This document shows, one piece after another, positions 22,321 to 33,751 of a stretch of 64,000 bases of DNA. The position numbers were made by a program, and so were the translations under genes. Position 1 is the first letter of the stretch. Every line of letters begins with the position of its first letter. The notes below the pieces were generated by a model. That model ran no database searches, was not told the DNA's origin, and was given only the letters and a program-made list of their open reading frames with translations. This stretch comes from Aplidium turbinatum (lineage: Eukaryota > Chordata > Ascidiacea > Aplousobranchia > Polyclinidae), in contig OU964923.1 in NCBI GenBank assembly GCA_918807975.1, positions 62,001-126,000 on the forward strand, read 5' to 3'.

Positions 22321-22874
22321 CAGGAGTCACCAAACTACGGCCCGTGGGCCGGAACCAGGCCGCGAACTGATTTCATCCGGCCCGCCACGTGCTGCGAAAA
22401 TTACAGCTGCACCACAATTCTGTACATGTGCTTCCCTTGGCATTAGCAACCGTCTTTGCCTTTTTGTGTAATAGAGACTTCTTTGTTAAAATTGTTCGTT
22501 CTTATAGTTCTTTGTTGTATGTTGAATTTGTACATTTTTCCACCAGGCAGCCTACATGTTGGTGTTCTGTTTTTATCATTAGGCCACCACAAATGGGAAC
22601 AGCCTAGGCCAAATTTAGAAAGATGTAATGTTTTTTCAAGAGCACGATGCCCTGTAGTGTGTAGTGGATCACAGCAGGGGACAACTTTTCCAGAAACCTT
22701 TCGATTTTCATCACAACTTTGCTATTCCACCGCTGACTTTGTTATTTATTGTGTTCAATTTAAGTCAAGGGAGATTCTAAATAGTTTTATACCTATTCGC
22801 AATTTGCATCCGGCCCGCAGCTGTTAATCTTGCAGCAATCCGGCCCTCAAAGAAAAAAAGTTTGGTGACCCCTG
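22321..22874. mobile_element. hAT MITE (Charlie-type ends)
   Basis: Ends CAGGAGTCACCAAACTACGG and AGTTTGGTGACCCCTG with a perfect 8-bp duplication TGCTAGAT (22313-22320, 22875-22882). GGCCCG-rich subterminal words are as in many animal hAT families. ORFs inside are accidental. Confidence 0.92.
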
Positions 22875-22889
22875 TGCTAGATCATTGGT

Positions 22890-23398
22890 GCCCAAACTGC
22901 GGGCGGTGGCAATACTATCTGCGGCTTCCTATCTAAGAGTGAGGATGAACTTTGGGATGCAATAAATTCAGTCCCTGTAAAATCGTCATACACACCACAG
23001 ACTCCAGCCATTGAAAGAATGACTCGTGTAGTCGCTGAGGTCAGCCTCAAAACTGTCGGAAAGGAGAAAAGGGACTCTATGAGTCATTCTATCTTAGATG
23101 CAAGAAAGCAGCAGCCTATATTTGAATCAAAGAAAGACTGTGTTGTTTAGTTTAACATCCAGGTGTGGTTTTAACTCATTAAATTTCAATTGTGTTTTGT
23201 TTTCACTGTAGCCTACCTATTGAATATAATTTACCGTGAAGTAGAAAATTGTATTTTTTCATACCACCTGGGGTAAGTGGTTAGGAGCACACCATCACAT
23301 TGAAATTTTAACACTTTATTTAGTATGGCAAGCCTCACCTAAATAGCGATTTATGCTACAATGCGACTATTTTGTGTGAAAATCGACCCACCCTATTA
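22890..23398 (+). mobile_element. 3' end of a TAGGG-type transposon with transposase C-terminus
   Basis: The plus strand reads TPAIERMTRVVAEVSLKTVG, then KEKRDSM and QQPIFESKKDCVV followed by a stop (about 22985-23150). This is the diverged FPCHTQAVER family C-terminus. The right end TCGACCCACCCTA at 23386-23398 is the inverse of the TAGGGTGGGTCG end at 9805. The left part is missing. Confidence 0.72.
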
Positions 23399-23809
23399 GC
23401 CTACCCACTTTCAACTTGGCTACTTTCTTTAAACACAAATGTCACTCATTGTCAGAAGAAAAAAATCCTATGGAGATATTTCCTTTTTTTGAGAAAAGTG
23501 TGAATGGCTTACTGCTTTCTGATTGGTCAATTCTGCCTATGGTGCAGGAATGCAGTAGGTTTAATTTACAAACCACCTTCTATCTCTTCCGTTGATGTTC
23601 CTTATCCATTTATGACTAACCAATCCATCATGAAACTGGATCATCCGGCAATCACACGACCACGGGTTGCCGTCCATATACAACTCATACCGATTGGAAT
23701 GGTTGAAATGTTTGATCCACGTCCTGGAAGAATTAATAACATCTCGAATTACTATTTCTTATTAATACTTGACCCGTTGTGCTGCGTAATTTTCAGTTAT
23801 CAGTGTTTA
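23399..23809. other. Intronic sequence, nothing firm
   Basis: The plus ORF 23504-23881 covers this stretch but only its end (Penelope sequence) is recognisable. Confidence 0.45.
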
Positions 23810-24232
23810 TATATTTTTTGTTATCAATGTTATCATGTGTTTACAAGATCATATGCAAGAAATGCAGGGAAAGCTACATAGGCAGCACAATCCGCCCATT
23901 CCACTCCCGCCTCAAAGAACACCTTAGCTCAGATAAAAGTTCGGTCTTTGATCATGAACAACAGTGCCTCGCAGACTTTGAATTTACAATCACTGCCAGA
24001 GAAAACGACGCCGTACAATTACGCTTCAAAAAGGCCATTTTCATAAGCAGACAAATCCAAAAATTAACAACCGTGCCGAAAGGGAAGAACTACGTCAACT
24101 AGGCCTAATCTATTTATCAATTGATTCAACAAAGTTTCACAGCCATAAGGCCTAACAACACAGAAATTCAACAGCCAGCAGCCTCAAGCCAAACAAAAGA
24201 GCCGCATTAAACAACGACTCACTGACTTCAAC

Positions 24233-25164
24233 GGTATCCGGACAATTGCCTACCGTACAATTGCACCCCCGGACAACTGCCTCCCGTACAATTGCACCCT
24301 CGGACAATTGCACCTCCGAACAATTTCCCCCCGGACAATTGCTTCCCGGACAATTGCCCCCCCAAAAAATTGCCCCCTGGAAAATTGCCCCCCCCCCCGA
24401 ACAGCTCGCATTGCAACCATTGTAGAAGACTATGAAAATCGCAATGTACTTGACTTTTCAAGGGGAATCGCTCATAATTTACATTTCTAGTGGCGATGTT
24501 TATAAAGGGTGTTTCAAAAAAATTGACATCATTGTACACTTGTACACTGTACAAGTGTACAGACTTGTAACTTTGCCCTTTATCGTTTATACGATCTCAA
24601 ATTTTAAAAGTATGTACAGACACAACATAAAATTTTATCATTTAATTTTCAGGCGTTTTTCTTTTTGGATGTAGAAATGCCATATAATAGCGCAGCAAAA
24701 GCATTTTGTGTATTGGATTGGAGTAGCCAATGCTAGGACACAGTTGAATAAGACTGTGCAGCATGCATTTGTGCAACGATTTGGAAAAAAAGGGCCGGAT
24801 GGAAAGCAGGTTTGGACGAAGAAGACCAGTTTTATGAAAAACTGGTTTTCAGTGATGAGGCCACTTTTCACACAAGTGGTAAAGTGAACAGGCACAATGT
24901 TTGTTTGATAATTTGACATGATATTTCACATGATTACCCTTGTACCTGTCAGGTTTAATTGGTTTGGAGTACATACTTTTTGAGATATTTAAGTCTCAAA
25001 TGATGTCAAATTTTTTGAAACACCCTGTATATCTTTCCGTCGGAAATAAGAATCAAACCGACAGCACTAATTAAGAAAAAACTTTACCGCACTTTTCGAT
25101 GGAAGAAACTGTCCGGGGGCAATTGTGTAAGGGCAGTTGTGCGGGGGGCAATGGCGCCAGATCC
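24233..25164. mobile_element. DNA transposon with 9-bp duplication and subterminal CAATTGC repeats
   Basis: Flanked by GACTTCAAC (24224-24232, 25165-25173); the empty site survives at 9784-9796 in the related Penelope copy. The ends are GGTATCCGGACAATTGC and the inverse of GGATCTGGCGCCATTGC. The left arm holds about nine short units of CGGACAATTGCCCCC type; the right arm holds a few in inverse orientation. A 9-bp duplication and subterminal repeats suggest a Mutator-like element, without a transposase. It is interrupted by a mariner-like element. Confidence 0.78.
24505..25027 (+). mobile_element. Internally deleted mariner/Tc1-type element
   Basis: Inverted ends AAGGGTGTTTCAAAAAAATT and TTTTTTGAAACACCCTG lie between TA dinucleotides. 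Inside, the plus strand reads AAKAFCVL near the start and FYEKLVFSDEATFHTSGK then VNRHNV (about 24830-24900), the second catalytic-aspartate region of mariner-like transposases. Most of the gene is deleted. Confidence 0.85.
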
Positions 25165-25361
25165 GACTTCAACACCATTCTTCATAGCAGATGACCAGGG
25201 AACTATGTTCCCAAAGCTAGTGCAATTTTCTATTACCACAGGAAACTCGCAGCATCAGGCTGAAACAGTTGTTAAAATCTACATTGTGAAGTAACAATGC
25301 TTAGTTGTAACATAACAATGAACCATAGACCCTACATAACCTAATTTCAATAACTGTAGCT

Positions 25362-25364
25362 AAC

Positions 25365-25397
<33 letters not shown>

Positions 25398-25400
25398 GTT
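25362..25400. repeat. (ATTG)n tail of the LINE
   Basis: Tandem CAAT units on the plus strand; on the minus strand this is the 3' repeat tail that ends the LINE at 25362-28804. Confidence 0.9.
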
Positions 25401-28400
25401 TTATTTGTCAGTAACAGGAACATAGGTACATGTTTGAAATATGCAATATACACAACACAAAAGTTACACAAGTTCCATACCGACAGGGAGACAACGAGAC
25501 GACCATACGGTCTACTAGTCAATTGCCACCCTACGGAAATTACGATTTTGCCATTTAAAATAAGCTTACAAAAGAAAAAATAAAACGTTGAAACGTTCCC
25601 GCGCTTCAACAACAACATACGCACAAAAAAAAAAAACAAAAAAAAAAACATATTGATGATAACGTAGGCCTAAACACAAAATTCCATGAAGCAAGCAGAG
25701 AATAATCAAGTTTCCGAAGAAACTGACAAGTTGGTTTCCATAACATATCATTTACGATGCACTGTAGCTTTGTAAAATTAACCTTTTGATCTCTGTTTTG
25801 AAACAATGAAATGATAAGTTTTTTAGCCTACTTAGAACCTCTGACCAGAGCATTGGTCCCAATACCTGCATGGACTTTTTGCCAAATTCTGTGTTAGATC
25901 TATTTATAAAATAGTTGTTGCTTGTTTGATATCTTGTGTTATGCTGATGAATAGATGAAGCATTTGTAAATAAATCACAATACGTAGACGGATACTGATT
26001 CATATGAACTTTGTACATATGTTTTTTTATTTCAATGTTATGTATGTCTTTTAGTTTCAAGATGTTCATTTTGAAAAATAAAAAATTAGTGTGAGCATAG
26101 TAATTTTGTTTCGTAATTATTCTTATAACCTTTTTTTGTAATTTTATTAATGGATCCAGTGCACTGTCACAGGCCTTTCCCCAACTTGAAATACAATATT
26201 GCAAATGACAGTAAATCAAAGCGTGATACACATCTTTTAAAGTGTCTGTGTTGACATAATTTCTGAGTTTAAGCAACGCCCATGAACTTTTTGCTACTTT
26301 TCCACAAATTTTATCTATGTGATATTTCCATGTTAACTTGTTATCTATGTAAACGCCAAGGTATTTTATTTGGTCTTTTTGTTGAATGCTTGTGTTACCA
26401 ATGCTAATGTTAAAATTTTTTATGTGTTTTTTATTTGTTTTTAGCATGTATTCAGTTTTTGAGAAATTTAACGATAATCTATTAAGCTTCAACCAGTTGT
26501 AAACTTTTTGCATTTCGGCATTCACATTGTTCTGCAATTTTATTTCACATTTGTCGCTCATGGTAAGATTGGTGTCGTCAGCAAATAGTTTAACATTCAT
26601 GTTTGTTGAATTTGGTAAGTCGTTTATATAAAGTAAGAAAAGAAGGGGTCCCAATGTCGATCCTTGGGGCACACCGCAGGTAACCTGTCTTGAGTTTGAA
26701 GAGATTCCATTGACGACCGTGTGCTGTAGACGATTGCTGATATAGCTTTTTAACAATTGTAATGGAAGGCCTCGAAAACCATATGTTTGCAGTTTCTGTA
26801 TGAGAATAGTGTGATCAACTGTGTCGATGGCTTTAACTAAATCAAGAAACACAGAGCAAGTTGTATTTTTATTATCTAGGTTAGTTAAGATGTTATCACA
26901 AACGTTTGACAAAGCTAACGAAGTGGAATATTGTGGTCTAAATCTATACTGATGTGGTGTGATCAGGTATTTTTTTGTTAGATAATTGTACATTTGTTCA
27001 TACAGGCATTTTTCGAATATTTTGGTGAAAGGGGACAATAGCGATATGGGCCTGTAGTGGGAACAATTTTTCCTGGAACCATTTTTGAAGATTGGGGTAA
27101 CTTGAGCTACCTTTAGTACATCAGGATATACACCTTTATCGATACACTCATTGAATAAGTTGGTGAGGAAAGGGGCGATTATTGGTGAGGATAGTTTGAC
27201 AAATTTTATAGGTATTCCATCGTGTCCTGTACTTTTAGAGACAAAATGATTATTAAGATGTTTTAATACTTCTTTTTGATTGACAGGTTTTAGGAAAAAG
27301 GAGAATGGAACACTTTGCAATTTCAGTAATGAGCCAGGAGACGGCAGAGGGATTTTAGATGCCATGGAAGGACCAATTTCTGTGAAATAATCATTAAAAC
27401 AGTTACTTATTTGTGCAGGGTCAGATATTTTTTCATTGCCCCTGCTAATTATTTCTTCTGGTATGTGAGCTGTGTGCTTATGTTTGTACCTGATGATGTC
27501 ATTTATGGTTTTCCATATTTTTCCAGTGTTGTGCTTGCTTTGCGTAATAAGAAAACTGTAATGCATTCTTTTTGCTTGCTCTTTGGTATGAGTAAGTACA
27601 TTTCTGTACTTTTTGTATGTTGCTTGTGCAGAAGTGTTTGTTGGGTCTTTTATTTTTAAGTGATATAGTCTGTTTTTAGTTTTGATGGAGTTCAAAATTC
27701 CTTTTGTTAGCCATGGTTTGGTCTTGAGTTTTCTTTCTCTTCGAGACAACAATCGTAAAGGTGCATGCTTGTTTAAAGTTTCATTAAAAGTGCCGATGAA
27801 ATGATTGAATTTGCTATGAACTGAATCATTCCTTTCTGTGTATTGGTTGGTCAAGCTATTTTCCAGGTCACAAACGAATTCATCAGCAACAAAGTTTTTC
27901 ATATTCCTTATTTTTGTGTATATTTTTTTTGTTTTGGTTTTATAGAGTTTATCACAACTACAATCGGAAAGTGATCAGAAACATCATGTATAAGAACATG
28001 GCATTGAATTTTATTAGTTTGGTCATTGCTGTATACATGATCGATTAAAGTTGAACTTGTGGAAGTTACGCGGGTTGGGGATTGTACTAATTAATTGCAG
28101 CCTAAAGAGAGAAATGCATCACAATAATTTTTTACAGCAACATTTTTTGTCTTGGCTAGCATATCAATATTGAAATCACCACATATGTAATATTCCTTTT
28201 TGAAATTGTTTAACGAATCAATGCACTCACAGAATTTGTTTTGAAACTCAATTAGCTTATTTTGGGGGTGCCTGTATACTACACCAACTGTGCATTGTCT
28301 ATTGTTTGATAAAGTAATATCCACCCAGAGATCTTCACATTCCTGTAAGTTTAGACTTAAATTATTAATTTGATTATACTTTATTGAACTGCTTACGTAT

Positions 28401-28850
28401 AGCCCGACACCACCTGCTTGTATTTTAGCATCAGTTCGTTTGTTATTAAAGTGGACAAAATTATAGCCTTGCAAACCAACAAATTGCAATCGATTTTCAT
28501 TCAGCCAGGTTTCTGACACAGCAATAAGGTCCGGTGCTTCTTGCATTTCGACAAGTAGTGATTCTAATTTTTCAAAGTTGCCAACTAGGCTTCTCATGTT
28601 TACATGTAAAATCGATAGCTGGTTCCTATTAATATTGTTAGTTAACGAGAAGGAGTTTTTTGAATACAAATTTTTACAATCCGCAGACATTGCAACAAAC
28701 AAAGTATGACCAACAGATGAATACACAACCAATAACGTAGGACACGAAAGGTTACAAAATGACTTCGCAACAAAACAGATAAAAAGAAAAACCAACACCT
28801 GCATTTATAACTTGTAGTCAGGATAATCAAAGAATCCACTTATGTGTGAC
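25401..28850 (-). mobile_element. Nearly full-length LINE of the CR1/L2/Jockey group
   Basis: Minus strand: endonuclease ORF, reverse transcriptase ORF, 3' UTR and (ATTG)n tail in proper order. Only two defects separate the two ORFs from a single frame, so the copy is young. The 5' end is not defined; the small ORF at 29720-30025 may be its ORF1. Confidence 0.85.
25752..28804 (-). pseudogene. LINE ORF2: AP endonuclease and reverse transcriptase
   Basis: The first part (28091-28804) is an APE-type endonuclease: LHVNMRSL, DLIAVSETWLNE, GGVGLYVSS, GVVYRHP and YYICGDFNID. After a stop at 28091-28093 the same protein continues (TLIDHVY, SDHFPIVVV). A one-base shift in an A-run near 27905-27930 leads into the 716-aa frame 25752-27902. 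That frame carries the linker, RT motifs KNGSRKNCSHYRPISLLSPF, SVFLDLVKAIDTVDH, GVPQGSTLGPLLFLLYINDL and the catalytic FADD (about 26580), then the thumb KYLGVYIDNKLTWKYHI. The usual S-K-A-F of motif A is V-K-A-I here, otherwise the core looks sound. Antisense plus ORF 27411-27659 is a shadow. Confidence 0.92.
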
Positions 28851-29719
28851 GAAATAGGACGGTGACCAACAAGCACCGAAAAAGAACAAATAACAAGTCT
28901 GGTTTAAGTGGTGTGAGCATGCGAGAAATACTTTGGAAAATAAACAAAACACTATTATTGAGTTATGAAATATTTAATTTAGCAAGGATTTTGGAGATTG
29001 ACTAGGCACTACAAGTAATAATTTAAATTTGAAACTAGGAACTAAATTAAATTACGATACTTATTTTAGTTGATGAAAGGTAACTCAGGGCAAAATTTCG
29101 TCAAGCAGTGATATAGAATCAAATGAATTGAGTTAAAATGATACCTGATTAAAAATATGCAGCTCAAAAAGAGAATTAAGACTGGCGAGGATTACGTAGA
29201 CGTAGCCTAATTTAGTCGGTTTAAGATATCGATCAATGTTGGAATAGGTAAAGATTTCAAAAATATTATTATTACGTTACAAAGTATGAAACTTAGAAAA
29301 AAAATATTCGGCAGTCTTGACCTAGCTGATTACTTCAAAATTGTGCAGAAATACAAATTAATAGAATAACAAACTAAAATTAAACAAAAAATGGAGTGGT
29401 AACGTACAATAATTAACTGTCCAGATTTGATATTTTTTCTTTTCTTCTGAAATTTGATTTGTTTCCAATAAATGAACTTCTTTGGTGTTGATGGTTGAGC
29501 TTGTGCTGAAATTGGTCTTGGTTGGGTTGAAGGTTAGGCCTACTTACGGTTGGGTGAAAAATAATGGCTCGATTGAGAAAATGTAAAGAATGTCAAACTG
29601 AGTCCTTTTAACTTACTTTGCTTTAATGCTTTGTCTTCTAAACTTGGTGATTTCACTGGCAGCAGTGATTTATCTTCGTAAATGCAAAACAAACAATGAC
29701 TGCTGACTTGTTAGTTAGC
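28851..29719. other. Probable LINE 5' region or intron, nothing recognised
   Basis: AT-rich; may be the spacer between a LINE ORF1 and ORF2 on the minus strand, or receptor intron. Confidence 0.4.
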
Positions 29720-30025
29720 CTAACTGAAGGTGTTTTCAAGTTTAATTATCTCTGCAACTTCCTGGTTGATTTTGATAATTTTGGTGTTGATTTGACTACA
29801 ATCAATTTTCTTCTTGTTTTTTCTAGAATTAGCTTTTCTCCAGGCCTTAATTTTTTTTATGAGTCCATTTTTTGATTTGGGCCTGGAGAGAGAAATTTTG
29901 CTGCTTACTTTGAAAAGCGCGGGAACTTTTAGTTGTTGTATAACTGCTCTAGGCTGCTGCTGAGCTGAGTCGGAGTCTGCCTCGCTTTCTGACCTAGTCT
30001 TGTTCTGAAACGATCCCTGTTCCAT
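29720..30025 (-). CDS. Small basic ORF, possible LINE ORF1 remnant
   Basis: 101 aa, Lys/Arg-rich (KSKNGLIKKIKAWRKANSRK), then a coiled-coil-like EVAEIIKLENTFS end. It lies upstream of the LINE ORF2 on the same strand, the place of ORF1, but no RRM, PHD or zinc knuckle is visible. It could also be chance. Confidence 0.3.
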   Translation of the reverse strand: MEQGSFQNKTRSESEADSDSAQQQPRAVIQQLKVPALFKVSSKISLSRPKSKNGLIKKIKAWRKANSRKNKKKIDCSQINTKIIKINQEVAEIIKLENTFS

Positions 30026-30125
30026 ATGTAGAAAGCTAAAACCTCAATTGCTAAGGCAACAGGGATAGTAATGTAATAGTAATAGAATAGTAATAATAGA
30101 ACAGAATAGTAATGAATTGGGTTAA

Positions 30126-30713
30126 CCCTTTGAAGGTTGGGGGGGGGCTGTCAATTCAACTTTTTTGTATCAACAGTTGTATCTCTAAAACCACTGAGGC
30201 TGCGACTACGAGATTTCTTGACTTTTCCTAACTTTTATTCACCTCTATTGAGCTGAAATTTTGAGCGAATAAAGGTTATAAATTGAGAGATATAAGGCAT
30301 TTCTCAGCACATCCTCTGAAATATTTCATATTCTATTGTTCAAAATTTTTCCACCAGCTGGATGAAAGCAATTAATTTGGCCCATGTCTAGTTAATCAAA
30401 TGATTTAAATTGAGATTATGTAAAAAAAATTTAATCACAACATTGCAATGCATGTTTTTCATTACTCTATCAAAAAATACCAAATATTTCAAACATCATA
30501 AGTCACATCAACATTTCAACGTATATAAGCAGTTCTAAATTTTACATAGTTTTAATTTTCGGATATGCTCTGCGTGAATAGTTTTACAAAGTGAATTCCA
30601 AATTTTGAAACCGTGCCTTAAAAAATAACAGAGATATCACTCCTAAAGCATAAGAAGAATCGACAGCCCCCTCCCAAACTGAGCAAGACTCCAGGAGCCC
30701 AACCGCCTAAGGG
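30126..30713. mobile_element. piggyBac-type MITE, copy 1
   Basis: TTAA (30122-30125) + CCCTTTGAAGGTTGGGGG ... CCCAACCGCCTAAGGG + TTAA (30714-30717). CCCTTT ends with TTAA duplications are the piggyBac form. No ORF. Confidence 0.88.
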
Positions 30714-30721
30714 TTAAAGCA

Positions 30722-30808
30722 TTCGTTTCCGCCAATATCAGGCGGGCCAGATGAAATAACCCAACGGGCCAGATTTGGCCCGCGGGCCGTAGTTTGCCCA
30801 TGTCTGCT
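30722..30808. mobile_element. Right end of a hAT element
   Basis: GGCCCGCGGGCCGTAGTTTG followed by CCCATGTCTG is a hAT-type terminus. The matching left end was not found. Confidence 0.5.
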
Positions 30809-30969
30809 CATAATGGTCGCAAGTAGTAAGTTACAAAATGATACTGAAACATAGCATTGGTTTCTATGACGTAACACTAGCCTGCACTATGCCGCGTGTC
30901 TTCCATGCAATGTGCTACGCTGACCTGGTATGACCACCGAATGGTTGTAATAATGGTTTAGTTAATATT

Positions 30970-32174
30970 CAGCGCTTCCACTTTTGTGGTAATTACCACA
31001 ATTGTGGAATTTTCATCATGCTTGTGGTAAAAATGTGGTAATGAAAATTTTGTGGTAAAAATGTGGTAATATGGAAATTTTGTGTGGAAATGTTGCCAAG
31101 ATGTGGAAATTATAAATTTTGAAAATTTGACATAAAATACTATCAATAAATAAGTACGTTAAAACTGTTGTCCTCCAAAATCGAACAGATATGCAAAATA
31201 CTACTTATAATAGCATGTGACTAGCATGTTCCGCTGTTTTCGGTTTGATTTTGGAATGCGTCCTGACTTTTGACTTTGAAGGTAAGGTGACCATGTGATC
31301 ATATTCATAGTCAATAGGTCTTTCAGATTCTAGCTGCGGTGTTAAGTACAGTACTTTGCAGTGGCGTAGCCAGGGGGGGGAGAGGTTACAACCCCCCTTT
31401 GGCACACGTGTGACGTCACGCTATTGAGAATGATGCTTTCAGTCTCTATGTCTTTAAAACAAAGTTTGCCTAATTTTAAACGAAACTGCATTAAAAGAGC
31501 GAGTTTTTCGAATAGGCTACTAAACATTCAAATATCTCAGCCAGTAATTAATAACAAGAAAACATAGAGACTTAGCTTTATTACCGAAAAATGCCCAAGA
31601 AAACATGATCTTATTCTTTTGCTATGCCACCAGACAGCACCATTTTACAGGAATATTTATACCCACATTTTAGTTGAAAATGCTCTAAGAATGCACCAAA
31701 TTTAAAGTAATTTTTCAAAATTTCTGGCTTAGCTACTGGTACTTTGCTTTCTTATTTCGGACGTTCTGTTAATAAACTGAGTAGTTGTTTTAGGCCTTAT
31801 TTTACACTATATAATGTAAATATAACCAAATAATAGCGTTGCCGGATAAGGAATTCTGTCGTAATTTGAGAAAAGTTTAAAGCTGTTGAAAACAAAAACT
31901 TGTATTTTAGAAACATTTTTAGTTCTGGCTAAAGATCAAAACCCTAACCTTATTCCTAAGTCTTACCTTAACCCTTACTAACTTTAATCCTAACTCTGAC
32001 AACACCTGATAGTAACTATGGCAACAAGTGGGTAAAAATAACCACTGTGTCAATGTAAAAGTAAGTCGAAATACGGTTAAGATCGGGTAAAAAATCACAG
32101 TAAAAAATGTGGTAATCTGAAAACAAATGTGGTAATACAAGTGGTAATCCAGCTTTGTAAAAGTGGAAGCACTG
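30970..32174. mobile_element. hAT-type element with GTGGTAA sub-repeats
   Basis: Ends CAGCGCTTCCACTTTTGTGG and AAAAGTGGAAGCACTG; perfect 8-bp duplication TTAATATT (30962-30969, 32175-32182). Both arms repeat TGTGGTAATNNAAA-type units. Contains a nested MITE (31359-31738). No transposase. Confidence 0.9.
31359..31738. mobile_element. hAT MITE (CAGTGGCGTAGC), copy 1
   Basis: Ends CAGTGGCGTAGCCAGG and CTGGCTTAGCTACTG; perfect 8-bp duplication GTACTTTG (31351-31358, 31739-31746). Sister copy at 52858-53269. It holds TAGGCTA at 31513 where the sister has only TA. Confidence 0.93.
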
Positions 32175-32322
32175 TTAATATTGTGTAAGTGTTCGGATGG
32201 CAGTCAAGCCCAGTAAACTAGAAAATTGGCAGTTACGCATGTCCTACTGTCTACTAGTTCCATAAACGTGCAGTTGAGCTAACGATACCAAACAAGTTGC
32301 GACAGGTAGGCTGTTTACTTAC

Positions 32323-32897
32323 CAATAGGCAGTCTCGAGCAAGTTATTCTCCAAGTACAATTCAAAGAGCAATTTGTTTGTCTTAAACGCCCCTGGATCA
32401 ATACGATTCAGGTTGTTATTGTGAAGTCTGACGTCGGCGAGACGTGATAATCCACTGAATAAATTTTGAGTGATGCTGGTAAGTTTGTTGTCATGGCAAT
32501 AAAATTCTTGCAAGTTTGTGGTGTTACTGAACAACATAGGTGGGAGTGTTTCAATGGAGTTGAAAGATAAGTCCAATCGCGTTAGTTCGACGTTTGAGGA
32601 AAATGCAGATTCGCTAACAACAGCAATTTCATTCCTTCGCAACCATAACATCTTAAGATTTGCTAGGTTTCGAAAAGCATTGTCATCAATAACCGACGCT
32701 TTGTTACCAGTAAAGTTGTAATCCGCTTTTGATAAATCAAGTCCGATCTTCTTTCCATCTATACCCCCGCGAAAGCAGTTGTAACCGCGATCTGTGCACT
32801 GACATGTACCAACATTAGGACAGCTTGCCGCTGTGCGACACAAACCAAGTAGAAGCATAAACTTTAGCTGCTTTATCATGGCAGCAAATGTGGTCAT
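32323..32897 (-). CDS. LRR-Ig receptor, first exon: signal peptide, LRRNT and LRRs
   Basis: Minus strand from ATG 32897 (or the in-frame ATG six codons on, which gives a better signal peptide: MIKQLKFMLLLGLCRTAAS). The Cys-rich N-cap CPNVGTCQCTDRGYNC follows, then about five 24-residue leucine-rich repeats with the LxxLxLxxNxI pattern: LKMLWLRRNEI, LTRLDLSFNSIETLPP, LQEFYCHDNKLTSI, LADVRLHNNNLNRIDPGAF, LFELYLENNLLE. The donor TTG/GTAAGT at 32322 ends the exon in phase 2. This architecture (secreted N-cap, LRRs, then LRRCT-Ig-TM in the downstream exons) fits LRR-Ig adhesion receptors. No orthologue name can be fixed. Confidence 0.9.
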
Positions 32898-33026
32898 CGC
32901 AGAGATTACACTGGATATAAGATAAAAACAATAAAATGAAAACCTTCAAATTGTAACACTTTTTCACCTTCTTTTGATTTTAAAATAGATTCGAAGATTG
33001 ATAAGTGCGGACTGGGATACTGCATT

Positions 33027-33360
33027 CAGGGGCGAGTTTAACTAATGGGGTCCCGGGGCACGTTAATTAGATCGGGGGGAGCCGTGAGCAAAAAAAATTT
33101 TTGCGCCCCTGGCGCCAAAAGAATTTACGAAGTAACTTGACAGTCACCCACACCGTTGCTAATGCCTTTACATTAAGCTCAGTCGCCAACTTGTGAATAA
33201 AAATTAACCTTGAAAGAAAAAGGAGACATTTTGCAGAAACTTCAAAGGCTGAGAGAAAATGATTATAATAACACAAAATCACATTTTTCCACGTCTCGGG
33301 AGGTCTTTCAAAAAGGAGACCCGGGGCAACTGCACCCTCTGCCCCCTAAATCCGGCCCTG
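33027..33360. mobile_element. hAT-type MITE, copy 2
   Basis: Ends CAGGGGCGAG and CCGGCCCTG; flanks ACTGCATT (33019-33026) and ACTACATT (33361-33368), one mismatch. It matches 484-808 throughout and sits just upstream of the receptor's first known exon. Confidence 0.92.
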
Positions 33361-33368
33361 ACTACATT

Positions 33369-33743
33369 AAGGATATTAGGATGCTGCATGCCTGCATTGA
33401 TTCTATTTGAATAAGTCGCATTTGTTGCTTCATTAACAAATTACACAAACATCCAAACTGGGATGATTTAGTTCACTTTTTATGTATAATCGTTGGGTTG
33501 TATCATTGATAGAAAAGGGTCCTTGTGTAACTTTTCATCCTCGGTCACACCGAGGAACTAGAACAAAGGTTGAGAGACGCTAGAACATCTGCTGTATTGC
33601 TAGTATTACTTAAGCTACTAAGCCACAATTAAAATTTAATAATAAATAATATAATACTATACTGAACTTCTTGCACAACGACGTTTGTCAATGTATCTCT
33701 CACTTTACGATATGTTCTCAGTCTAGAAGCGACTGAACAATTG
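33369..33743. other. Upstream region of the receptor gene, nothing recognised
   Basis: Could hold promoter or 5' UTR sequence of the minus-strand receptor, but no clear TATA or initiator was seen. Confidence 0.4.
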
Positions 33744-33751
33744 GGCTCAGC

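Larger units (their letters stand above)
23810..25300 (+). mobile_element. Penelope-like element 3' part with GIY-YIG domain, copy B
   Basis: CKKCRESYIGSTIRPFHSRL and the following EHL (about 23845-23920) match the GIY-YIG endonuclease domain that ends Penelope-like proteins. The 3' sequence continues to 24232 and resumes at 25165 after an inserted DNA transposon. The upstream reverse transcriptase is not recognisable. A fossil; broken. Confidence 0.75.

Noticed and set aside
27411-27659. Plus ORF of 82 aa
   Set aside because: Antisense shadow of the LINE reverse transcriptase.
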